Source of the DNA: Zychaea mexicana
Taxonomy: Eukaryota > Mucoromycota > Mucoromycetes > Mucorales > Lichtheimiaceae
Direction of reading: 5' to 3'
Assembly (NCBI RefSeq): GCF_025766255.1
Contig: NW_026516680.1
Coordinates: forward strand, 1 to 64,000
Length of the DNA stretch: 64,000 bases
Notes under the pieces: model-generated
Told to the model about the DNA's origin: nothing
Database searches by the model: none
What the model saw: only the letters and a program-made list of their open reading frames with translations
Shown here: positions 1-10,027 of the stretch, one piece after another
How the letters are laid out: every line of letters begins with the position of its first letter
Position numbering within the stretch: the stretch's first letter is position 1
Program-made: the position numbers and the translations under genes

Positions 1-1
1 G

Positions 2-82
2 CTGATGAGGGCCGAAGGGGTTGATATCGACTACGATGATAAGTATATCAAAGAAGGCAATTCTCCGTTGATCTCAAGGTAA
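2..82 (+). CDS. C-terminal end of an unidentified upstream gene (partial)
   Basis: A frame open from base 2 encodes 26 residues, rich in Asp, Tyr and Lys and ending in PLISR, and stops at TAA 80–82. The gene would extend left of the window. There is too little sequence to name a family. The acidic, hydrophilic composition resembles a soluble C-terminal tail, but this could also be chance open sequence. Confidence 0.3.
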   Translation: MMRAEGVDIDYDDKYIKEGNSPLISR

Positions 83-254
83 TAAGAGATATGCATGCAC
101 TCTGCAAGTTGTTTTCAAACAGAACTGCGAGAAAGTTTTGCCGTAGATCAAGGGCGCATCAATCGTTGCCGGAACAAGACTGACTAAGCATTAGCCATAC
201 CGGTTTATCAATATACAGTACAGTCCTTTCACGACTACTTCCAACCACTGCATA

Positions 255-1119
255 ATGAACCGGCTACTGACAAAATATCAACAGCAAGTAACTGAAAGGC
301 CCTTACGAACATTTGCTTGCCAATCAGGTACCCATTACCCTACGATTCTTGAACCAGCCATGAGTGGTTTTGTCCGTTTAACCAGAAGTGTTATTTTCTT
401 TTCAGGCACAATGTTCACCATTGGCGATTTGGTGGCTCAACAGGCAATCGAAAAAAAGGGCAATGACCATGATGCAGCTCGAACAATACGTATGGGCGTC
501 TATGGCTTTTGTATAGGTGGGCCCATGGTCGGTAGTTGGTTCACGTTCCTGAATAATGCAATCAAGATTCAGCATCGAGTCAAAGGTAAACTGCTATTGC
601 TGTTAAACTCAGGGGAAAGCAGTAATTCAACGATGAGATTGTTTGGGTGAATCACATAGGTGCACTTGTACGGCTGGCGATTGACCAAACTTGTTTTACA
701 CCAACATTGAACGCTGTATTTCTGACGAGTATAAGTTTACTCGAAGGAAGGAGCTTTGCTGAAATCAGAGAAAAATTTAGAACAGTACGTTTGTCTGCTA
801 ATTGTTTGGGTGCCAGTGTAGGACAAAGAACTGATTGGAAAAGCAATAGAGTTATTTCACGGCAGTATGCAACTCGTATCGATTATGGCCCTTTGTCAAC
901 TTGTTTGGCTTTTTGTTCATTCATCCGCCTTATCGACCTCTGACGAACAGTGTTATTGCCATTGGATGGAACGCATACTTATCCTATCTCAACCAACAAG
1001 CATTGAAAACATCAGCGGACGGAGCACCAGCTCTAGCAGCATCGAACAATACCAACGCATTAAGCAGCGATACCTCCACCACTGAACAAACACAACCGCA
1101 ACAACAAGCCGTCGGTTAG
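255..1119 (+). CDS. Mpv17/PMP22 family membrane protein
   Basis: Four exons (255–327, 406–585, 660–784, 850–1119) join into a 215-residue protein. The family signatures are in order: a short N-terminal helix (LLTKYQQQVTERPLRT), the first conserved helix with GDLVAQQ, the glycine-rich GGPMVGSWF segment, the DQTCFTPTLNAVF helix, and the C-terminal WPFVNLFGFLFIHPPYRP block followed by IGWNAYLSYLNQ. Members are four-TM proteins of the inner mitochondrial or peroxisomal membrane (Mpv17, Sym1, PMP22) thought to form channels or aid metabolite homeostasis. A Ser/Thr/Gln-rich tail of about 30 residues after the last helix is extra relative to Mpv17. All three introns are GT–AG, 65–78 nt. The start is the first ATG in the open exon. 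The family call is firm; the organelle is not decided by the sequence. Confidence 0.85.
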
Positions 1120-1433
1120 ATAACGCAGACACCGGTTGTGAAGAAAAGAAAGCTTTTGTTTATTTTGCATTATGATAAAGATATGTATGTATATAGAGAC
1201 ATTGATAGAGATAAAAAAAATAGAAAATGTATACAAAGTAGTACAGAATGATATGTAGAATTTGTTTTTGCTTTGTGCAATCCTGTATGTGTACGTGTGT
1301 GCCAATCCTGAAGCAAAAAGTGTCACACATGCCAATATTTTTCACTTCACCTTGTCCATTTTTCCTTTGTCAACGCTGAACGTACTTCTCCCCCGATAGC
1401 TGATATATCCAACTTTTTGTTTTTTTATCGTCA
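1120..1433. other. Convergent 3' intergenic region
   Basis: This AT-rich spacer lies between the stop codons of two convergent genes and must carry both 3' ends. Short unrelated reading frames are present on both strands, but none has coding character. Confidence 0.5.
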
Positions 1434-3471
1434 TCATAGATCGTCTGATGCTGATGCACGTTGTCGCTTAAGACTTGGCAAACCCGAGTTAAGGTTGTCT
1501 TCATGTTGCTGTGATGCTGTATTAGGGCTTGCAGGACTCGATTCAAGATGGTCGTTTTGTTGCTGTTCGTTCTCCCGTTCTGATAATAAAGTTAGTAAAA
1601 CGAGAGTTTGATGTAATGCGGTAATGCAACTTACCCATGGCAGCTCTTGAGCGTTTATAGCGTGGTGTGGTTCGGTACATCTCGGACCAAATGGGATTAG
1701 GTTTTAAGGTTCCGTCAGGCAATCTATAAATGCATGTTCGAGCAAGTTAAAGAAATCTGCTAGTACTTCTACTACAGTACGAGGTATACTTTATAGAGCA
1801 CTGACCTGAGCATATCTGTCCGTCTCAGTTTTACGTTTGGAATCTGTTGGACAATTGCGCGCATGGATTCCATATGGGTATCACTTGAAACCTATATTAC
1901 ACATACACACATGTCAGCAAACTAGAAAAGTTTTTATTCAAGCTGAAAGACAAAAGTATATGAACCTTGCTCAGTGTTTCTGGAGCTGTCCGCGAGGCAC
2001 GTTGTCGTTGCATAGTGAGTGATATTTTGACTTCATGTGTTGGCGTCATTGCTGCGGAAGAGCTGGTACTGACTGCAAAAGTAGGAGCAGCAGTAGAAAG
2101 TCGGTTTCGATTTGGCGATTGTGTAGGTGCTGATGGTGGTGGTGGCGGCGAGGGTAATGATACTTTCGGTTCGCTTTTTCGTTCGGCTTCATTGTTACTA
2201 CCCTTGGCCTGAGAAGACCGCGGCGTGGGAACTTGGTTTTGCAAAGACGCTAGTGGCAGTGAAGCAGTAGCTAAAGGAGTAGGCTTGTACATGGATGCCT
2301 TGTCGGATGGTCTGTTTTTATGATGCGAGCGCGATGAAAGTGATGATGATGATGATGATGATGGTGGTGGTGACGAGGAGGAGCAGGAAGGGGATGAGGG
2401 GATTGGCAGTGAGCGCAATGTTGGTGGTAACGGCGATGAAAGTGATGGTGCTGAGGAGGACGATGGTGCTGTACTTGTTTGTTTAGCAAGGGAACCCGTG
2501 CGCGGGCCGTTGGTGCCCCTGATCGAAGACGTGCGAGAGCCGCCACTAGGTTTCAACATTCTTGCTTGAGAGGATATCAAACAGGCGACCTACAATAATG
2601 GGATGCTTTAGTTTCTCTTTGTCTTTGTCGTTCTCTCTTTGCTCGCATGAATCCAGTATAGAAAGCCCCAACTTTCTTTCTGTTACCTGTGTTTGAAGAT
2701 GTTCAATGCGCTCTTCCAATCGCTGCATTCGGGTATCTTTAGCCTGCGGACGATCATCGTCCAATCTCGGCTTTGGTTTTTCCGTCGTCGTTCTTGTAGC
2801 AGTGGCAGCAGCGGTGGGAGTTCTGTTCGCAGGAGACGAACTGACCGTACTGGGGCTGTTATCCAGCGTTGCTTCTTCCTTGAGTTCACGTAACATAGTC
2901 TCAATTTCACCTATCTTGCGTATCTTCTCTGCACGCTCCGCAGCAATAGGGTCATTGTCATCATCGTGCGAACGTTTTCGGCTTCCTAAAGATTTCATCA
3001 TATACCTATCATTAGTTACACGCTTCACTGGCAAAGCGAAGTTGCAGCCACCGATTTACCCGTTGATGTTGATGAAGGCATCGATAATGATACATTTCGA
3101 GGGGCCGATCGGGTAGAGCAAGTGGAAGAAGAAGGTGTTGAATAGTCTTGCAAGTCAGTGCTTTGACGAGACAATGAAGATGGAAGAGGTAGTGTCGTAT
3201 TCGTTGCAAAATCAGTGTGGGTATCATATTGTTGATCTTGTAAAGCTTTTACTTGTGCTGCGCATTGGTGTTCTTGTACTTGGGGGCTGCCGCTGTTCTT
3301 GAAACCCATATTCTCAAAAAAGCGGTCAAATTCTTCAGACGCGTACTGCGCAGTGTCCCAAAAGGCAGTGTTCAATGTGCTCCAGATGGATGATTGCTCT
3401 TCTTGGTCAGTAGAGACAGAGGATTCGGACACCGTGGGATGATGGAGACTAAAGCCGTCTGCCCTGTTCAT
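1434..3471 (-). CDS. Orphan low-complexity protein with coiled coil and basic segments
   Basis: Six exons on the minus strand (3471–3060, 2985–2687, 2589–1966, 1891–1806, 1723–1635, 1579–1434) give a 551-residue protein. The N-terminal ~135 residues are Ser/Thr-rich with an aromatic patch (FDRFFENMGF). A basic stretch (SRKRSHDDD) then leads into a charged predicted coiled coil (RAEKIRKIGEIETMLRELKE; MQRLEERIEHLQTQ). About 200 residues of Ser/Pro-rich sequence follow, including homopolymeric Ser runs encoded by the ATG/TGATGA-like repeat near 2340. The C-terminus holds the least biased and therefore most likely conserved segment (MRAIVQQIPNVKLRRTDMLR, then PNPIWSEMYRTTPRYKRSR). The composition suggests a nuclear or cytoskeletal regulator, but no family is recognised. 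Every intron is GT–AG and all phases match. It is divergent from the XRCC4 gene. Confidence 0.7.
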
Positions 3472-3825
3472 TTTTTGATTTACTTTTGATTGAATGCGCA
3501 CGGCAGAATCAGAGAAAAAGTAAATTGTGCGTGTAGGTGCAAGTGCAAATGCAAATTTGTAAAAAGTGTTCAAGAGTGGTGTGTTGGAAACAAGAAAAAG
3601 AGCAGGTATTTTAAGATTGTGTGTTCTTTCTTTCAGGTCAAAGACGAAGAATAACAAAGAGAAAAAGAGTAAAGAAAGGAAAAACGCTGCGCGCCAGCGC
3701 GTGATAAAGGACTGGTACATGCAGCAGGAAATCAAAGCCAGCTGACCGGCCACTTACAACGCTTCTCTCACATACACCATACACCATACAACGTCTGTGC
3801 TGCTTAGCGTAAAGAGAAAAAGGCA
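3472..3825. promoter_or_regulatory. Shared divergent promoter region
   Basis: Only 354 nt separate the start codons of the minus-strand orphan and the plus-strand XRCC4 gene, so both promoters and 5' UTRs must lie here. No convincing TATA box is visible. Short direct repeats of a CATACACCAT-type unit occur near 3770–3790. Confidence 0.4.
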
Positions 3826-5672
3826 ATGGTGCACTACTTTTATAAAAGCGAAAAAAAAGATCAACAACCATCGTATATTGACTGCGAGTGGCTGAACAAC
3901 ATTGACTTTGAGTCTGCCGACGCCGCCAAAGATCTCTCTATATGCACAATCACCTTGAACAACATTTCCCACTATTGGTCTGGCACAGGTAATATAACAC
4001 ACCGAAGCGCGATCTATTCTCATTACGCATACGTAATGACTTTGTTTCACTAAACTGGATCAATTATTTAGTCACACGGAGAGATCTGGACAACTTTGTG
4101 AATGAGAACGCATCGCTTCCAAAGTTGGCGCAGGCTGTCAGTGCTGGACTGAAAGGAGAGACCGGCTATGAAAGCCAGGCGTTGTCATGGAAGATAACAC
4201 ATCGCAAGGATAAGTGCAAGGTACTTACAGCGGCCTTTTTATGGTTCAGAAACGTACGCGAGCACCACTTCTCCCATATAAACTTGCATGGTTATTTTAT
4301 AGATGGCATTGATCAGCTATATGGGTGGATCGTTAGCAGTAAGTCATTATGTCCTCTGTATCCCAAGGAATAGTACTTGGAGTTGTCATCATGTAACCAT
4401 CCATCCTGCTGGTAGTATGAAATGGGCTCGATCGAAATTCCCAGTGTACCGGAATTAAAAAAGCATCAAGTGATGCATGATTGGATGGAGAATACAATGA
4501 AACAATGTTTGACGTATAAGGCAAGTGGCATCATCCCATCTCTTCAGCCGGCTCTACCGTTTGAATATGTGTTTTGATCAAACAATCACCACTCCAAATT
4601 AACACCAGAGCATTGTGTGTATTTAGCAAACACAAAGATCACTTTCCGAACGAAATCGAGATCTTGTTGACTACAAGGAAAAGATGGAAAAAGAATTGGA
4701 GGATTTGACGCGGGAAAAGGTCGAGTCCGATATGATCAACATCCAAAAGGTAAAAGTCCAGCATAGGGCCGATGACGCGAAGAAAGATAATGTATTAACC
4801 TTTTTTTAAATGAGCTAATAGATGAAGCAGCTATTGAACAGCAAAAAACGACGCCTTCATAAAGTGATGATGGAACGTGATTCACTGTGTAAGTCTGTTT
4901 GCCATTGTTCAGTTGTGCAGCATGTATCCCATCTAACTTGACATATCATTGCATTACCTTTAGTACGACAAGTGGTAGCACATCAAGCGCAAGATCAAAG
5001 TCTCAAAGACCAAAACGAAGGGTCACCAATACCAATTAAAAAAGCTGCATCAAAGAAGCGAGGCCGACCGCCAGCATCTGCCGCATCAGCTTCAGCATCA
5101 GTATCCGAGACTCAAATTGACGTTGCACGGAGAAAACGGTAATTACTCTGAACTCACATTCAGAATCGACACAAAGTAGTAATTTAACGCTCTTTCAATC
5201 AAATACTATGTCTTGCTCTGTGTAGGATGCGTACTACACCGCCGCCGCCATCGGATCAAACCGAACCTAGTAGCAGTACTCAGAATGTCGAAAAAAAGGA
5301 TACCAAGAGCAGCAGCAGTAGTAGCAGCGGCAAAAAGAACGGCTCTCGACAAGATGATCCTGGCGGTGGAAGCGAGACTGACGAGGACGACGCTGCTGGT
5401 GCTACTGTCCCAGGAGGAAAGACGGCCAAGATCCAAAAAGAGGCGACAGCAATCGAACTCGACTCTGACTCGGATGACTATGACAGCTATATACCCAAAG
5501 TGCGGCGAGCCAAGATTGGAAATAGGTAAAGAACAACAAGAGTTTCTAGGATGCTTTCGAGCGACAGTCGCAATTAACATGTGTACTGCGCAACCCTTGC
5601 TGTAGGTCGCAAAAGAAACGGCTTGCGAGAAACGCGTCTGAAGAGGACGATGAAAGCGGCCAAAGCGATTGA
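3826..5672 (+). CDS. XRCC4: XRCC4 family non-homologous end-joining factor
   Basis: Nine exons (3826–3988, 4072–4220, 4303–4338, 4416–4520, 4627–4749, 4822–4888, 4964–5138, 5226–5525, 5606–5672) encode 394 residues. The globular head carries the WSGTVTRRDLDNFV stretch, equivalent to the WTGTVSESEI region of animal XRCC4, and the strand AYEMGSIEIPSVPEL, equivalent to its SFRLGSFNLEKV strand. A long coiled coil follows at about residues 140–215 (KEKMEKELEDLTREK … MKQLLNSKKRRLH), the XRCC4 stalk that dimerises and binds DNA ligase IV. The tail is disordered: an AT-hook-like KRGRPP at about 246–251, a Ser/Asp-rich acidic region, then basic and acidic patches. XRCC4 scaffolds ligase IV and XLF at double-strand breaks in the nucleus. 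Intron 4 (4521–4626) needs a GC donor, AAG|GCAAGT. Length exceeds human XRCC4 (336) because of the tail. PAXX or XLF are less likely given the length and sequence of the stalk. Confidence 0.82.
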
Positions 5673-5910
5673 GCGATGTGACTCGAACTATGTACTTTAG
5701 CAACAACAACAACACAAAACCAACAATGATACCCGAAGAGTGCAAATCCCTTCTTGTACCCTTTAAGAATTACATATCATAATACTATGTACTTGCTACT
5801 ATTTTTACGGAATTGCACGGAACATTTTCAAATGCAGCACACCCTTCTAAAATTTAATTTCTTTCCTCCCGCTTTCTTTTTATTCTCTCTACACTTGCTA
5901 ATACACGACA

Positions 5911-6471
5911 ATGTTTCGCGCCTCAACCTCCTTATTGCAACGTCAAGCAGCAGCATGCCAGCGCGGCTTCCACAGCAGCACCGCCCACTTGATAAAAAAG
6001 GGCGACTATCTCCCCAGCATTGTTGTCCAGCGCAAGTCGCCCGCCGATACTGTGGACGTCCAAGAACTTTTCGGCAGTGTCAACAAGGCTATTCTCTTTG
6101 GTGTCCCTGGCGCTTTCACTCCTGGTTGCTCCAAGACTCATTTGCCCGGTTACATTAAGCAAGCTGAACAGTTAAAGGCAGAAAAGGGCGTGGACCTGAT
6201 CGCATGTGTCTCGGTCAATGACGCGTTCGTCATGAGCGCATGGGCTGATGCTACCAGTGCCGACGGTAAAGTCGAACTGTTGGCTGATAGCAAGGGCGAG
6301 TTGGCCAAGGCTATGGATTTGGATTTCGACGCTTCTGGTGCTTTGGGCGGCCATCGTTTCAAGCGCTTCGCAGCTGTTCTCGAGCACGGTGTGGTCAAGG
6401 AGCTCTTTGTTGAGCAGGACAAGACTGGCTTGAATGTCAGCTTGGTGGAGAACGTTGAGAAGCATTTGTAA
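5911..6471 (+). CDS. Prx5-type peroxiredoxin, probably mitochondrial
   Basis: An intronless 186-residue gene. The first ~25 residues are basic, lack acidic residues and contain Ser/Gln/Ala (MFRASTSLLQRQ … RGFHSSTAH), typical of a mitochondrial presequence. The thioredoxin-fold active site reads FGVPGAFTPGCSKTHLPGY, with peroxidatic Cys73 and the conserved Pro/Thr. The catalytic arginine region is GHRFKRFA (about 148–154). SVNDAFVMSAW and the C-terminal EKHL resemble the AHP1/PRDX5/PMP20 subfamily. The enzyme reduces H2O2, alkyl hydroperoxides and peroxynitrite. Besides Cys73 only Cys16 (inside the presequence) and Cys99 occur, so the resolving cysteine of atypical 2-Cys Prx5 is absent and a 1-Cys mechanism using glutathione or another thiol is inferred. 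Absence of introns contrasts with its neighbours. Confidence 0.93.
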   Translation: MFRASTSLLQRQAAACQRGFHSSTAHLIKKGDYLPSIVVQRKSPADTVDVQELFGSVNKAILFGVPGAFTPGCSKTHLPGYIKQAEQLKAEKGVDLIACVSVNDAFVMSAWADATSADGKVELLADSKGELAKAMDLDFDASGALGGHRFKRFAAVLEHGVVKELFVEQDKTGLNVSLVENVEKHL

Positions 6472-7778
6472 AAGTAGAATAATTCGTATACAAAGCACAA
6501 GATACAAACACAATAAACTGTGAGTCGGTGCCATGCAATTAATGAGGACGGATAAAAGAAGGAAACAAAAGACAGAGCAGCGCAAATTGTGATTGAGCCG
6601 CAAGGACGGCGACACTGAAGCTTCTATGTCACTTTTCTTATACGTATTTTTCGCATACTGTTTAAATCAATATACTCAGTTACGAACTAGATTTTGCTCA
6701 CTATCGATAGTTAGTAAAGGTTAAGGTAATTAAATGCGTATATGAAATGCTGTTCGCATCGCATCGTGTAGATGCAAGAAGCTCGTCACGTTGTGAATAG
6801 CTATTCATTTAACAGCTTCTAAAGGTGGTGATGTAGAAAGAGGAAACGATCTGCTGGTGGTCATCATCACTTTCTTCTCGTTATCAAATTCTTTTCTTAT
6901 CATACAAATAAGACAAAGAACGTAGCGGAATTAAGGAAGCTCAAGCTTCTTATCAATAGCCTTGGTATTCAGTATGGAGAGTAAACATACATGATAATCA
7001 AAAAATCTTATGAAGTGGGTGTCTCCTTCTTCAGATCCAGTATGTAAAAAAATGTATTCAGTGACTAAAATACAGGTATCTGAATATCTGATCAAACTAC
7101 TGGTGACAAAGTCTGGATTGTACAGTAGTGTGCTTCGTCATACACGTCCAAATGTACAAGGGACAATTACATGCTCAGTATTATGAGATGGTTACTGAAT
7201 ACAACAAGGATAAGTGTGATAGCGTTATGTTTGCTTACGCACCATAAAATATGTAAGCATATTCAGTCAAATTGTAACATACAGTTAGAAAATTCTTTAT
7301 TGTCCTGTAGTGTAGTGTAGTATACTATGTAAACGTGTGATAAGATGAAATTCAGTAAGTACGTACAGTAATGTTCTAAAAACTTCATTGTCGATGGCCC
7401 TCATTGGTGATATGTGCAACAAACAGAATAGGTTAGCATGATCTCTTCTTTCTCTTCTGCTTCCTGCTCTTTTTTCAGTTTTTTTCTGGTCCTGCTCTTT
7501 TTTTTTTGAAGTATGAATGGGGAAAGGGAAATAAGGAATGGCACACACGGTCCTCGGTTCGGCTGATGATGACCGTAAACTTGGAATGGCGGTCGGTTTC
7601 AAATCCGATAGTTGCATTGTGTAGGGTGTCAAATACATCATCAAGCTGGCCTTGGAGTTGTATACGTTTTCGTGATGTCTTCCGTAACAAAACCCTTATC
7701 AATAATCCTTTTTTTCAGATTGTAAATAAAAGTGCTGCCTAAAGCACTCATACACTACATGCTGTGGCTCTTAACTTT
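6472..7778. other. Intergenic region, no convincing gene
   Basis: About 1.3 kb between convergent genes. It is AT-rich with scattered stop codons in all frames. A minus-strand frame of 75 codons (7475–7702) starts with a basic segment and ends in a poly-Lys run; it has no recognisable motif and no supporting splice context. The 3' ends of both flanking genes fall here. Confidence 0.45.
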
Positions 7779-8537
7779 TCACGGGAGTCTTTGATAAAAT
7801 GGGGTGGACATCAGGGTTTCGGGCACTGTAGTCGTGTCCTCGACTGTTGCAGAAGAAAGTGAAAGATCGACATGCACAGCTGCTGTGGAATCACCCACGC
7901 TAGCAACCGGCACAGAGCGAGCGAGTGCAGAAGTGTATGCCACAGACGGTCGAACAGGTGTCGTCCGGACCTCATGAGAAGAACGTCTGAGCACAAGTCG
8001 TCGCGATGCGTCCTCAACTACACTTACTCCACGCGAAACTGGGGAACCACTCCACTCCTTCTTTATCCGTTTCCAGTACTCGCGCTCTACCAACACATCC
8101 ATCGGATCAAAACACAAACGGAATTCTGGCCGAGGATCAGATATGTCGATAGGCAGACGACTGATCACATGTTTGCGAACCTCGTTGTCGATTTCACGAT
8201 CTATGCCATTCAAACTCCCCAAGGGATCCGGGTGTTGCAGCCCTTCACACGGAAAATGATTGCGCTGGCTCACGTTCACAAATGCAGAAGTAGGTTGCGT
8301 TGGCAACAAGGGCGGCGACGGCGGCGGAAGCAGACCTTACAACGTACAGAAGCGACGGGTCGACGTGCGTACCAAAGTGCAACACTCAGCACAGGCGACA
8401 AAGGCCACAAGGGCAATGAAGACAAGGAAAAACAGCAGGATTTGGTTGGCATGCCAAAGGTGATTGGCAGCGGCCAAAGCGAGAACGCACAGGTAAAAGA
8501 GAGCCACTCGGGCGACAGGAACCAGGAGAATGTACAT
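7779..8537 (-). CDS. Orphan membrane protein with N-terminal hydrophobic hairpin
   Basis: Two exons (8537–8341 and 8268–7779) give 228 residues. The first exon is almost entirely hydrophobic: two putative membrane helices (YILLVPVARVALFYLCVLAL and ILLFFLVFIALVAFVACAEC) separated by NHLWHANQ. The cytosolic or lumenal remainder contains an unbiased, probably conserved block (DNEVRKHVISRLPIDI … FDPMDVLVEREYWKRIKKEW), then a Ser/Thr/Val-rich tail. The donor TT|GTAAGG is good but the acceptor GTGAG is weak, so the exon junction is tentative; an alternative donor lies 21 nt upstream. No family is recognised. A long open frame runs antisense across the same region and is judged a shadow. Confidence 0.5.
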
Positions 8538-10027
8538 AGCGACAGTAAGAAATTAATAAGAAGCTGGTGAAGTTGGTTTTGTCAGGCAACGTCATATGTG
8601 TGCTGCCTGCGCAGTCAACTGAACTCCCGCTATAACGTGCGCGTGCGCGATACATAAGCATGATCCCTTTCTACGGCTTTAACGAAAGCGTATTCAAAGC
8701 AAAACTGCTGTTATTATTAATAGTGGATATAGCATAGAACAGCGAGCGTCGTCCACCATCATTGTTACTTTTCCCTTCGCCCCATTTCCCAATGCTTGGG
8801 TGTTGAAGTGTGGTCTGTTGTCAAGAAAGTACTGTACGTCGGTAAAAGTGGTTGACCCATGTATGCTTAGAAACATTTTCAGTGGTCAAGGTTGCTGCAC
8901 ACAGATAATTTGTATGATAGCCTGAGTTAGCCATTTGCTTGACCAGAATTGATGATGAAGCGTGTTCGTTGTTTTTTTTCCTAGATCAGCAAAGTGGTTC
9001 CTATGACAATATGTACACCGCCGTATATTAAAAATTACACATCGATGCCATGAGTTCATTACAGAAGGATGATTGTGACCTTGGCAATCCAATACATGTA
9101 TACAGTGATAAGCCGTCGAGAACACGGATTACATGTTATAAAGATGGTATACCCATCTGATAAACTTCGCGTCGTTATCAAAGATCCGTAATGAATGGAT
9201 GTCTTACAGAAGCAATTTGCTTAACACAGAAAGGAGGAGCACGGGGATGCTAAATAACTCGAGATATTGGCAGCAGTATACGATTTAAGCTTTGTATACA
9301 TATGCATACTAGTATGGACATGGAATGTGTGGTGGAGATGGCGAAGGTATCGGCATTTCCAAAAAAGAAAAGGGTTCTTTTCCAATGCTTCCGCATATTC
9401 CACCATTTCCCGCTAATCTTATTTCAATTTCAATCAAGTTAATGAGCTTCTATTACTGTGCATCTTCTCCGAACCGTGGGGCAAACAGGCTGTTGTCAAA
9501 AGAAAGAAGAAATGTCCTTGCCGGCTAAGGGACAAAGAAGAGGTATGTGTTTTGAACGCTGCTAATTCAGGTTAGTGCGGTAACAAGCAAAAACCAAACA
9601 ACTACCGCTGCTAAACTAGAGTGGGTATGGGGGCTGAGCGTCATTGCGTCGAGGTGCCACGAAAGTTAAGCATAAAGCCAGATTTTCTGTCACTCTCCGT
9701 CCTTCTGTTTCATCGCCAATTTGTGTTCGAGCTACCGTCACCTTCCACACACACGAACAGGCAATACTGCACGATGTGGCCAGCAGCCGCACTCTCGTTC
9801 TCTGCATTGCAACGCGTTTGCAGATAAAAGAGCGGAGGGGACATGGTTTTACAGAGAAAAAACCCTTTACTTCGTCTCGAACAATTCGTCTGTAACACAC
9901 CCTTGCCTTTTTATTTTCACTCGCTTTGACGATTCTTTTTTTTTCCCCGTTCTTCTTTTTCTCCTCCTCCTTCCTCACGGCATCCTCCCCTTCCCTCACT
10001 CGACGTGCACAATCACACATACACCAA
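8538..10027. other. Intergenic region between divergent genes
   Basis: About 1.5 kb with no gene that can be supported. Several 60–80-codon frames exist on both strands without motifs. The last ~150 nt before 10028 are strongly pyrimidine-rich on the plus strand (CTTTTTCTCCTCCTCC-type), as expected for the promoter/5' UTR of the following gene. Confidence 0.45.

Noticed and set aside
5206..5745. 179-codon minus-strand frame across the XRCC4 tail
   Set aside because: It is antisense to the Ser/Asp-rich XRCC4 exons 8 and 9, and its composition is what the complement of that biased sequence would give.
7872..8570. 232-codon plus-strand frame opposite the two-TM orphan
   Set aside because: The minus strand has a coherent membrane hairpin and an unbiased block. 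The plus-strand product is Arg/His/Cys-rich with no motif and crosses the antisense of an intron.
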